The notes under the pieces: generated by a model
What the model saw: only the letters and a program-made list of their open reading frames with translations
Told to the model about the DNA's origin: nothing
Databases searched by the model: none
Translations under genes and position numbers: made by a program
Assembly: GCA_030674185.1 (NCBI GenBank)
Contig: JAPXFY010000030.1
Coordinates: 50,583,101-50,620,600, forward strand
DNA from: Monoplex corrugatus
Taxonomy: Eukaryota; Mollusca; Gastropoda; Littorinimorpha; Ranellidae
Direction: 5' to 3'
Length of the DNA: 37,500 nucleotides
Part shown: positions 21,394 through 31,450 of the stretch, in pieces
Numbering within the stretch: position 1 is the stretch's first letter
Layout of the letters: each line of letters opens with the position of its first letter

Positions 21394-22384
21394 TATGATG
21401 ACGACGGCGAAGAAGAAGAGCTATGAAGAAGAGGAAGAAAAACAACAGCATGAAGATCAAGAACAAAACAACAACAGCAACAAGAAAAAACAACAGCAAC
21501 ATGAAAAGCAACAAAAAGAGAAAACAACATGAAGAACAATAAGAAAACCCAACACGAAGAACAGAAAACAACAGCAACAACAACAAAAGAAAAACAATCA
21601 TGAAAGACAAGAAAAACAAACATGAATAACAAAAAGGAGGAAAACAAAAAAGAAAAAAAAACGAGACCAAGAAGAAGAAAAAAATGAACAACGTAAAGAA
21701 CAAGAAGAAAGCAACAACGTAAAGACAAGAAGAAAAAAAAACGTGAAGAACAACAAGAAGAAAAAACAAGAACGTGAAGAGCAAGGGAAACAACGTGAAG
21801 AAAAAAAAGAAAGAAGATTAAAACCAACAAGAAAAAACAAAAACAAAGCACAAAAGAACAACGTGAAGATTATCAAGAAGAAAAACAACAACGTGAAGAT
21901 CAACAAAAAAAAACAACAAAAAATCGTGAAGATCAGCAAAATGAAAAACAAAACGTAAAGAACAAGAAAAAAAAACATCGTGAAGGACAAAAACAAGAAA
22001 ACAAAAATGAAGAACAAGAGAGAAGGAAAAAAAGCAACAACGTGACGAACAAGAACAAAAAAAAAAGACGTGAAAAACAAGAAGAAAAAAAAAAACGTGA
22101 AAATTAACAAGAAGACAAAACAACAACGCGTAGAACACAAAGAAAAACAATGTGAAGATCAACAAGACAGAATATGAAGAACAACAAGACGAAAACAAAA
22201 ACAACGTGAAGAACGCAAAGAAGAAAAATACGTGAAGAATAACAAGAAGGAAAAAAAACCAACAACGTGAAGAACACAATGAAGAAGAAAAAAAATGTAA
22301 AGAACAACACGAAGAAAACAAAAAAAAACAAGCGTGAAGAACACAAAGAAGTGAAAAAAAACGAACACAACGAAGGAAAAAAAA

Positions 22385-22580
22385 GGTGAAGAACACAAAG
22401 AAAAAAAAAGGTGAAGAACACAAAGAAAAAAAAAGGTGAAGAACACAAAGGAAAAAAAGGTGAAGAACACAAAGAAAAAAAAGGTGAAGAACACAAAGAA
22501 AAAAAAAGGTGAAGAACACAAAGAAAAAAAAGGTGAAGAACACAAAGAAAAAAAAGGTGAAGAACACAAAGAAAAAAACG
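22385..22580. repeat. 24-25-bp sub-array, eight units
   Basis: GGTGAAGAACACAAAGAAAA units start at 22385, 22410, 22435, 22459, 22483, 22508, 22532 and 22556. They differ almost only in A-run length, so this block is a very recent local expansion. Confidence 0.93.
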
Positions 22581-23539
22581 TGCAGAACACGAAGAAGAAA
22601 AACAAAACGTGAAGAACAAAAAATAGAAGAAATAAACACTGCATAGAACAAGAAAAAACTCTTGAAGATCAAGAAGAAAAACATTCAAAACAAACAAAAA
22701 CAACGTGAAGATCAACAAGAAGAAAAAAACAAACAACGTGAAGATCAACAAGAAGAAAAAAACAAACAACGTGAACAACAATAAGAAAAAAAAAACCAAC
22801 ATGAACAACAAGAACAACAAAAAACAACATGAAAAACAAGAACAAAAAACAACATGAAAAACAAGAAGAAAACGTCAACGAAAGAACAAGAAGAAAAAAC
22901 AGTAACATGAAGAACAACAAGACGAAAAAAACGACGTGACGAACAAGAAGAAAAAAATAACGTAAAGAACAAGGAGAACAAAAAAAACAAAAAAACGTGA
23001 ACAGGAAAAAAAATAAAACGCGAAGAACAAGAACACAAAAACAACAATGTGGACAACAAGAAAAAAAACAAGACGAACAAGAAGAAGAAAGAAAAACAAC
23101 AACGTAAAAAACAACAAGAGGAAGACATAAAAAAACAAAGTGAAGAGCAACAAGAAGAAAAATATCACCCAACGTTAAATACAAGAAGAAGAAAAAACAA
23201 CGCGAAGAACAAGAAAAAAACGTGAAGAACAATAACGAAAAGACAAAACAACATGAAGAACAAGAATACAAAACAACAACGTGAAGAACAACAAGAAAAA
23301 AGAAAACAACATGAAAAACAACAAAAAAGAACAACACGAAGAACAACAAGAAGGAAAAAATCTAAATAAAGAACAAGAAGAAAAGAAAACAACAACGTGA
23401 AGAACAAGACGAAAAAACAACGTAAAGAACAAGGAGAAAAAAAACGCGAAGAACAACTAGAAGAAAATAAATCATCGTGAAGAACAACAAGAAAAACAAA
23501 ACAACGTAAAGAAATACAAGAAGAAAACAAACAACGTGA

Positions 23540-24660
23540 GAAACAACAAGAAGACAAAACAACGTGAAGAACAACACGAAGACAAGACAACAACGTGAAG
23601 AACAACACAAAGACAAAACAACAACGTGAAGAACAACACGAAAACAACGTGAAGAACAACACGAAGACAAAACAACAACGTGAAGAACAACACAAAGACA
23701 AGACAACAACGTGAAGAACAACACGAAGACAACGTGAAGAACAACACGAAGACAAAACAACAACGTGAAGAACAACACAAAGACAAGACAACAACGTGAA
23801 GAAACAACACAAAGACAACGTGAAGAACAACACGAAGACAAAACAACAACGTGAACAACACAAAGACAAGACAACAACGTGAAGAACAACACAAAGACAA
23901 CGTGAAGAACAACACAAAGACAAAACAACGTGAACAACACAAAGACAACGTGAAGAACAACACAAAGACAAAACAACAACGTGAAGAACAACACAAAGAC
24001 AAGACAACAACGTGAAGAACAACACAAAGACAACGTGAAGAACAACACGAAGACAAAACAATGTGAAGAACAACACAAAGACAAAACAACAACGTGAAGA
24101 ACAACACAAAGACAAAACAACAACGTGAAGAACAACACGAAGACAAAACAACCGTGAAGAACAACACGAAGACAAAACAACAACGTGAAGAACAACACGA
24201 AGACAAAACAACAACGTGAAGAACAACACGAAGACAAAACAACAACGTGAACAACACGAAGACAAAACAACAACGTGAAGAACAACACGAAGACAAACAA
24301 CAACGTGAAGAACAACACGAAGACAAAACAACAACGTGAAGAACAACACGAAGACAAAACAACAACGTGAAGAACAACACGAAGACAAAACAACAACGTG
24401 AAGAACAACACGAAGACAAAACAACAACGTGAAGAACAACACGAAGACAAAACAACAACGTGAAGAACAACACGAAGACAAAACAACAACGTGAAGAACA
24501 ACACGAAGACAAAACAACAACGTGAAGAAAACAAGAAAAGACAAAACAACAACGTGAAGAACAACATAAAGACAAAACAACAACGTGAAGAACAACACGA
24601 AGACAAAACAACAACGTGAAGAACAACACGAAGACAAAACAACAACGTGAAGAACAACAA
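23540..24660. repeat. 31-bp sub-array with the GTGAAGAACAACACGAAGAC core
   Basis: Units of 31 bases (for example 24185 to 24216) repeat with few changes. The left part (23550-24120) mixes CACGAAGAC and CACAAAGAC versions and has shortened units lacking AAAACAACAAC. The right part (24120-24640) is nearly uniform. Confidence 0.95.
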
Positions 24661-24949
24661 GAAGAAAAAACAACAACGTGAAGAACAACAAGAAGAAAAA
24701 AAATGTGAAGAACAAGAAAAAGATCATGCGAAGAACAGAAGAAGAAAAAACAAACGATGTGAAAAACAAAAAGAAGAAAAAAATGTGAAGAATAACAAGA
24801 AAAACAAAACAATAAACGTAAAGAGCAAAAAGAAGAAAAACAACAATGTGAAGAACAACAAGAACTAAAAAATGGAAACGAGAAAAAAAACAAAAGATGA
24901 AAAAAAAACAAACAATGTGTAGAACAACAACAAAAAATAACAACAAACC

Positions 24950-26840
24950 CAACAACGTGAAGAACAAGAAGAAGAAAAGAAAACAACAACGTGAACAACA
25001 AGAAGAAAAGAAAACAACAAGGTGAACAACAAGAAGAAAAGAAAACAACAAGGTGAAGAACAAGAAGAAGAAAAGAAAACAACAACGTGAACAACACGAA
25101 GAAAAGAAAAAACAAGGTGAACAACACGAAGAAAAGAAAACAACAAGGTGAACAACACGAAGAAAAGAAAACAAGGTGAACAACAAGAAGAAAAGAAAAC
25201 AACAACGTGAACAACACGAAGAAAAGAAAACAACAAGGTGAACAACAAGAAGAAAAGAAAACAACAACGTGAACAACAAGAAGAAAAAACAAGGTGAACA
25301 ACACGAAGAAAACAACAACGTGAACAACAAGAAGAAAAGAAAACAACAACGTGAACAACAAGAAGAAAAAACAACAAGGTGAACAACACGAAGAAAACAA
25401 CAACGTGAACAACAAGAAGAAAAGAAAACAACAACGTGAACAACAAGAAGAAAAAACAACAAGGTGAACAACAAGAAGAAAAAACAACAACGTGAACAAC
25501 AAGAAGAAAAAACAAGGTGAACAACACGAAGAAAACAACAACGTGAACAACAAGAAGAAAAGAAAACAACAACGTGAACAACAAGAAGAAAAAACAACAA
25601 CGTGAACAACAAGAAGAAAAAACAACAACGTGAACAACAAGAAGAAAAGAAAACAACAACGTGAACAACAAGAAGAAAAAACAACAACGTGAACAACAAG
25701 AAGAAAAAACAACAAGGTGAACAACACGAAGAAAAGAAAACAACAAGGTGAACAACAAGAAGAAAAGAAAACAACAACGTGAACAACAAGAAGAAAAAAC
25801 AACAACGTGAACAACAAGAAGAAAAGAAAACAAGGTGAACAAGAAGAAGAAAAGAAAACAACAACGTTAAGAACAAGAAGAAAAGAAAACAACAAGGTGA
25901 ACAACAAGAAGAAAAGAAAACAACAACGTTAAGAACAAGAAGAAGAAAAGAAAACAACAAAGTGAACAACAAGAAGAAAAGAAAACAACGTGAACAAGAA
26001 GAAGAAAAGAAAACAACAACGTGAACAACAAGAAGAAAAGAAAACAACAACGTGAACAACAAGAAGAAAAAACAACAACGTTAAGAACAAGAAGAAGAAA
26101 AGAAAACAACAACGTGAACAACAAGAAGAAAAAACAACAACGTGAACAACAAGAAGAAAAAACAACAACGTGAACAACAAGAAGAAAAAACAACAACGTT
26201 AAGAACAACAAGAAGAAAAAACAACAACGTGAACAACAAGAAGAAAAAACAACAACGTTAAGAACAAGAAGAAGAAAAGAAAACAACAACGTGAACAACA
26301 AGAAGAAAAAACAACAACGTTAAGAACAAGAAGAAGAAAAGAAAACAACAACGTGAACAACAAGAAGAAAAAACAACAACGTTAAGAACAAGAAGAAGAA
26401 AAGAAAACAACAACGTGAACAACAAGAAGAAAAAACAACAACGTTAAGAACAACAAGAAGAAAAGAAAACAACAACGTGAACAACAAGAAGAACAAACAA
26501 CAACGTTAAGAACAACAAGAAGAAAAGAAAACAACAACGTGAACAACAAGAAGAAAAAACAACAACGTTAAGAACAAGAAGAAGAAAAGAAAACAACAAC
26601 GTTAAGAACAAGAAGAAGACAAAACAACAACGTTAAGAACAACAAGAAGAAAAGAAAACAACAACGTGAACAACAAGATGAAAAGAAAACAACAACGTTA
26701 AGAACAACAAGAAGAAAAGAAAACAACAACGTGAACAACAAGAAGAAAAAACAACAACGTTAAGAACAAGAAGAAGAAAAGAAAACAACAACGTTAAGAA
26801 CAACAAGAAGAAAAGAAAACAACAACGTGAACAACAACAA
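24950..26840. repeat. 26-34-bp sub-array with the GTGAACAACAAGAAGAAAA core
   Basis: Units of about 26, 28, 31 and 34 bases. Many units from about 25860 onward carry GTTAAGAACAAGAAGAAG instead of GTGAACAACAAG, and the two types alternate regularly at 26257-26600. Confidence 0.94.
26257..26628. repeat. 62-bp higher-order repeat (dimer), six units
   Basis: GTTAAG starts at 26257, 26319, 26381, 26443, 26505 and 26567, exactly 62 bases apart. Each unit is a 34-base GTTAAG monomer plus a 28-base GTGAAC monomer. An exact period over six units points to recent unequal exchange. Confidence 0.95.
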
Positions 26841-27085
26841 AAAGACCACAAAAAGAAAAACGTGAAGAAGAAGAAACAACGCAAAGAACAAGAAAAAAAC
26901 CGTGAAGAGCAATCATAAGAAAAAACAACAACATGAAGAACAAGAAGGAAAAAACAACAACACGAAGAACAACAAGAAGAACAAAAAAAATCGTGAAGAA
27001 CAGGAAGAAAAAATAAACGTGAAGAACAACAACAAGAAAACAACAACGTGATGAACACAAGAAAAGAAAACAACAACGTGAAGAA

Positions 27086-27810
27086 CCAAAACAAGTGCGA
27101 CTGCCCGCGCCCAAGCAAACAGGAACCAGAAGAACAAGCAAACCAAAGTAAACGCGTATTCAATACAACAAGACAAGACAAGCGCAAATTTTCGGCCAAC
27201 CGGCCTTTGTCAAGCGCGAATGCGCTGTCACAGACCACAAACAAGAACGTGAAGTTGTGTGTGTTCGTTCGTTCTTTGATGTAGCGTCTTTTCACTATAA
27301 GTGATATTAGACGGGGGAGGGGGGAATAAAAATGAATGAACAAAAGAAAATGTAGAACGATAGTTGGACGGATTGGATTGGGGCAGGGGGAAGACAGTGG
27401 AAAAAGACATTAGTAGGTGGGAGAACAGAAAAATGGAACGAGAACTTAACACTAACAATTGACTTGAACAATGTGAAGGGAAATTGTAACACTAAAACGC
27501 AAACCGTGTGTGTGTGTATGTGTGTGTGTGTGTTCACTTTGGTTTACTTGTTCTTCTGGTTCCTGTTTGCTTGGGCGCGGGCAGTCACACTTGTTTTGGA
27601 TCTCATGTTACCCCAAGACTGCTTTTTGTCAGTATTAGCGTCTTCGTATCACGTCTTGTTTTTATCTACTACATTTTAATTTTATTAGCGTCTTTTTATC
27701 CGTTGTTTGATGTTGTTTGTGGTATGTTTGTGACCATGCATTCGCCCTTGACAAAGGCCGGTTGGCCAAAAATTTGGTTTACTTGTTCTTCTGGTTCTGG
27801 TTCCTGTTTA
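27086..27810. repeat. Cluster of inverted and direct copies of one dispersed repeat
   Basis: Arm A at 27086-27150 (minus sense) recurs on the + strand at 27535-27602, nearly identical over about 65 bases (landmark TTGGGCGCGGGCAGTC), and partly at 27775-27810. Arm B at 27187-27245 (minus) recurs at 27700-27775 (landmark TTGACAAAGGCCGGTTGGCC). The right B-A pair is the inverted counterpart of the left one with a deletion of about 45 bases. A GT microsatellite (27507-27533) sits before the middle A. The array unit AACGTGAAGAAC abuts both outer ends. Frames of 70-236 residues across it are not supported. Confidence 0.8.
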
Positions 27811-27910
27811 ACGTGAAGAACAAGAAGAAGAAAAAAACAATAACATAAAGAACGACAAGAAGGAAAAACAACAACAACAAGAAGAAAAATAACGTGAAGA
27901 ATGACAAGAA
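27811..27910. repeat. Remnant of the purine-rich array
   Basis: AACGTGAAGAACAAGAAGAAG units resume after the inverted-repeat cluster, showing the cluster lies within the array. Confidence 0.8.
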
Positions 27911-28013
27911 GTGCATATGGAATTCATTCTGAGCGTGGAGACGTTATCTTGAGAAAGTCATCGTCATCATCGTCATCATCATCATCATCATCATCGTCGT
28001 CATTATTGTCATC
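27911..28013 (+). repeat. 46-bp dispersed motif followed by an (ATC)n microsatellite
   Basis: AGTGCATATGGAATTCA...GGAGACGTTATCTTGAGAAA at about 27910-27956 matches 33668-33714 with only a few changes. An ATC/GTC triplet repeat runs 27958-28013. Confidence 0.7.
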
Positions 28014-28050
28014 ATGTGCCCTGCTGCATGACATTGACGATTATGTTCCT

Positions 28051-28285
28051 CTACACGAATCTATCCACTGTTGCTGCAAGTACGTCTCTCACCCTCTCTG
28101 TTTTCGGCCACTCTGCAAGTCCGTCGAATATTTTCTCCTTGGATCTACTTGGTGTTCTTTCCTCCAGCGTTCCTGTTGTGACCAGATGCTTTAATTACCC
28201 TTTCCTCATAAAGTGTCCTATGAATGTTGCTTCTCTTGTCCTTATCTTCTTTATTAATGATCTTTTCCTGTCTGCCTCGTTTGCT
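28051..28285 (-). pseudogene. Fragment of a LINE ORF2 C-terminal tail
   Basis: Read on the minus strand, one frame gives KIRTREATFIGHFMRKG, a TAA stop (28197-28195), then LKHLVTTGTLEERTPSRS, KEKIFDGLAEWPKTERVRDV and a stop at 28053-28051. The pattern (basic stretch, GH.MR, a HLVTTG block, then a W-containing helix) is what I know from the C-terminal ends of many invertebrate non-LTR retrotransposon polyproteins, beyond the reverse transcriptase. Only this tail is present and it has an internal stop, so it is a dead fragment. Clade assignment is not possible from this piece. Confidence 0.65.
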
Positions 28286-28660
28286 TTCTGTTGAGAAACT
28301 GATATTGAAACAGAAACACAAGTTATCTCAAGTGTTTGTCACGATGCTGCCGGGTGTGCATGGAAGACAGTATGGACACCAAGAGTTCCATTGAGCAGCC
28401 TGTTATTGTCAGATTAGCTCACAGGCTACGGTGGCTTCCATTGTGATTCCATATATACCAGCTGCTTGTTTCCAGGGCTGAATGTTACGTCTGCTGGACC
28501 TCTGCTCAGAGAACTGATGAATAGTTTGGTTTGAAGCGGTCTTACATGTTTCCTTGGTTGTTGTTGGTATACCCATTGCTTCCTTCGTTTAAGGGAGTTC
28601 CCTCTTTGTCATCTGTGACTGTTGTTGGTGGAGACATTAGAGGTTTGCACAACACCAGGT
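28286..28660. other. No feature recognised
   Basis: Non-repetitive DNA of mixed composition without a usable frame or RNA-gene signature. It could be repeat-derived. Confidence 0.5.
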
Positions 28661-28698
28661 AACACGAAGAAGAAGAAAACGAAGGAGAAGAAGAATAG

Positions 28699-28729
<31 letters not shown>

Positions 28730-28862
28730 ATGATTGGTGAAAAAGAAAACAACTAACACAGAGAATGACAAGAAGAAAAATAACGAAGTCAAGTACAAGA
28801 CAAAAGGCAACAACTACAACAAGAAGAACATGAAGAACAAGAAAAAAAAAATAAAGAACAGG
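28661..28862. repeat. Purine-rich array remnant with (AAC)n
   Basis: ACACGAAGAAGAAGAAAACG, then about nine AAC/CAA triplets (28699-28728), then ACAAGAAGAACATGAAGAACAAG-type units. Same vocabulary as the 13-27 kb array. Confidence 0.75.
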
Positions 28863-28899
28863 AAAAACCACATCATCATCATCTAACCAAAGCACGTAA

Positions 28900-29211
28900 G
28901 TGAGTTCAATTACCTCGGCAGCATGTCTACTGAGGATGGAATACTGAACGGGGAAAACTGAAACAAGAGTGTAGAAGGCTGACACCAGTTACCAGTTTGC
29001 CGCATTCTTGAAATCCCCAAACATCCCAAATGAAAACAAAGCTAAGCTATCAATCACAGCTTTGTTCCTGCACTCACTTACCAGTGACAAATTTGGACCC
29101 TGACCAAACCTAGTGAACGCAAAACCACGACTTATGAGATGTACTGCTTGAGGAACGCAGTCAAAAAAGCATAAAAAAAGGAGGAGAAGGAAAGAAAAAA
29201 AAAAAAAAAAA

Positions 29212-29262
<51 letters not shown>

Positions 29263-29348
29263 ATTTGTTACAGGCAATCAGAAAAACCGGTGTGGACACC
29301 AACACGAACCATTACATTTAACAGCAGAAAATCCAGATGGTTCAGACA
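28900..29348 (+). pseudogene. Degenerate LINE fragment (region after the reverse transcriptase), plus strand
   Basis: Pieces in shifting frames: EFNYLGSMSTEDGILNGEN from 28902 (the YLGS motif closing RT domains), AFLKSPNIPNENKAKL near 29000, then ALTYQ-stop-QIWTLTKPSERK and YEMYCLRNAVKKA up to about 29175, then RKSRWFRHL just before 29348. The order is that of the thumb and C-terminal region of invertebrate LINE ORF2 proteins. Several frameshifts and stops are present. A 26-base A run and a GA microsatellite (29195-29260) have expanded within it. It meets the tail of the minus-strand LINE at about 29349. Confidence 0.65.
29195..29260. repeat. A(26) run and (GA)20 microsatellite
   Basis: 26 consecutive A at 29195-29220, then about 20 GA dinucleotides to 29260. 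Confidence 0.97.
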
Positions 29349-29379
29349 CCTATCCTTCCTTCCTTCCTGTCCCTTAACC

Positions 29380-29939
29380 CTATCCAGGGTCGTGGGCGCT
29401 CCACATGGATGAACGTCGCACCGTCTGTCTCCACCTCTGTCTGTCATGAGCAAGGGTCTGGGTCGTGGCAAAGCTTTTTCCTGCCCATTCGTCAATATTG
29501 TCCATCCACCTTTTTCTCTGTCTGCCTCTTTTTCTTCCCCCCTGAACTGTTCCTTGGAATATTGTTTTTGATAGTCCGTTAGTTCTTGTCACGTGACCAT
29601 ACCACCGAAGTTTCCTTTTTCTTACTGTTGTCGAAGGTTTTCATAGTTTTTGACATACTGTGAAATTGTTCTTCGCACTTCCTCATTGGTAATGTGGTCT
29701 TTGTATGAGATGCCAAGCACTCTTCTAAAGCATCTCATTTTTACTGCCAGGATCTTCTTTTGCAGTTCTGCTGTTAGTGTCCATGACTCGCACGCGTAGA
29801 GAAAGATTGACAGGACCAATGCGTGCATTAGCTTCAGTTTGGAAGTGAGGGCGATGTTTTTGTCCCTCCAGATGGGCTTCAGCTTGGCTAGTGCTGCTGT
29901 TGTCTGTGCTGCTCTTGCAAGAACTTCGGTTTTCGATCC
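29380..29939 (-). pseudogene. LINE C-terminal domain, two frames
   Basis: Directly after the TAG that ends the RT, the same frame continues (GSKTEVLARAAQTTAALAKL, LSIFLYACESWTLTAEL, RCFRRVLGISYKDHITNEEV) to a stop at 29624-29622. The protein continues one frame over with RKRKLRWYGHVTRTNG, GGRKRGRQRKRWMDNI and a C-terminal RQTVRRSSMWSAHDPG ending at 29380. The basic RWYGH and RGRQRKRW blocks are the usual nucleic-acid-binding end of such LINE proteins. Confidence 0.85.
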
Positions 29940-31450
29940 CTATTCACTGATAATGGCTCCGAGATATTTGAACTGAGCCACGGTTTCCAGCTCACTCCCG
30001 CTGACTGTAATCTTCTTTTCTATTGGTTTTGTGCTGTTTGTCATCAACTTTGTCTTTTCGGCTCTGATCTTCATGCCATATCTGGATGATGTCTCGTCCA
30101 GGTGTTTCACCAGGTTGGCAAGTTCGTCTTCATTTCCAGCCAACCCATCGATGTCGTCGGCAAATCTCAAGTTCGTGATTGTCCTTCCTCCAATACTGGC
30201 TGAGCCGTGATGGTTTTCAAGGGCATCCGTCATAATGCGCTCAAGGAAGATGTTGAACAAGGTTGGAGAGAGGAGACAGCCCTGGCGAAGTCCAACTGAT
30301 GTGTGAAACCAGTCCCCCACTGTGCCCTCAACAAGCACTGCGCTGCTCGCTTTTGCGTATAGCTGTGTGATGGTGTCAATAAGCTTCCTTCCCATGTTGT
30401 ACTTCCTCATGGTGGCCCACAGTGCTTCATGCCATACTCTGTCAAATGCCTTTTTGAAGTCGATAAAAACGTGGTAGATGTCCTGTTGGTGTTGGCTGTA
30501 TTTTTCGCATAGGACTCTGAGATTGAATATTTGTTCTGTTGTGCTTCTACCACTGCGAAATCCCGCTTGTTCTTCAGCAATGATCTCCTCTGCCTGTGGT
30601 TTCAGTCTGTTCAAAATGATTTTCAGCATCACTTTGCTAGCATGGCTGATAAGGCTGATCGTTCTGTAATTCTGGCATAGTTGTAAATTGCCTTTCTTGG
30701 AAAGTGTGATGATTAGTGACTGGGTCCAAGGTGTCGGCCATTCTCCCGTCTGCCAGATTTTGTTGCAGATTTTCCAGAGGATGTCAGTCACTGCCTCCCC
30801 TCCATGCTTGATCAGTTCTGCTGGGATGTTGTCCACTCCAGCAGCTTTTCCATCTTTCAGCGATCGTATTGCTGTTTCGACTTCTTCGCGTAGAATAGGG
30901 TGGTCATCGTCATTTGTTGATTCCTGGCATGTAAGGACAGTTGAGTCACCCTGTGCCTGGTGGTTGTAGAGTTCAGAGCAGTATTCTGTCCATCTATGGA
31001 TGATTTCTTTATCTTCTGTCAGGCACTTTCCTTGTTTGTCTTGAATGGTACTGATCCTTGCCTGTCTCTGTGTGGTGAGTTCTTTCACAACTTTGTACGC
31101 CTTTATGCTGTTGTTCTTGCTTAGGCTGTCATCTATTTCTGTGCATTTATTTTGTATCCATCCTTCTTTGGCCTCCCTCATGCCTTTTCTGATTTCTTTG
31201 TTGATGTTTCTGTAGGCTAGGGCTCCGTCTGTTGTATTTTTGACTTTCTTGATTTCTCTTCTTTTGTCACACATTTCAAGGATTTCGTCTGTAATCCAGG
31301 GTTGGGTTTTCCGGCGTTGTTTTCCTAAGAGGTCATTTGCAGTCTCTGTCATCACTGTGTTAAACTTGGTGGTCATTTCCTCCGCAGTTTCTTCTTGTGT
31401 GCTCAATGCTGCAAACTTTCCGCCTATTGTTGCTTGGAAGGACTCTGCAA
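29940..31450 (-). pseudogene. LINE reverse transcriptase domain
   Basis: Frame open from about 31450 (IAESFQATIGGKFAAL) to a TAG at 29942-29940; the longest ATG/alternative-start frame is 488 codons from 31406. RT landmarks in order: KAAGVDNIPAELIKHG, YRTISLISHASKVML, AGFRSGRSTTEQIF, FIDFKKAFDRVWHEALW (catalytic Asp), LRQGCLLSPTLFNIFLE, LRFADDIDGLAG (the F-A-D-D catalytic pair at 30158-30153) and FKYLGAIIS. All catalytic residues look intact. It is joined to the endonuclease in a different frame: a one-base loss near 31450, just after RIKDP, explains the shift. Confidence 0.93.

Larger units (their letters stand above)
21396..27085. repeat. T-poor purine-rich minisatellite array, right half
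   Basis: Continuation of the array. Units here carry ACGTGAAGAAC (instead of ACATGAAGAAC) and become more uniform to the right. The minus strand is open over long distances in several frames (for example 23165-26062, 965 codons). The encoded strings only cycle through V/L/F/C/S words with a 31-residue period set by the 31-base unit. No domain, signal or codon structure supports translation, so no gene is called. Confidence 0.92.

Noticed and set aside
23165..26301. Very long minus-strand reading frames (965, 811, 432 and 325 codons)
   Set aside because: They overlap in several phases, contain only a few residue types, repeat with the DNA unit, and have no domain. Open because the array lacks stop triplets on that strand.
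23540..26840. Centromeric or telomeric repeat
   Set aside because: No TTAGGG-type telomere words, and unit length and context (embedded Tc1, adjacent LINEs) do not by themselves indicate a centromere; cytological mapping would be needed.
27301..27816. Frames of 71-102 codons (plus) and 76 codons (minus) around the inverted-repeat cluster
   Set aside because: They run through repeat arms present in both orientations and differ between copies.
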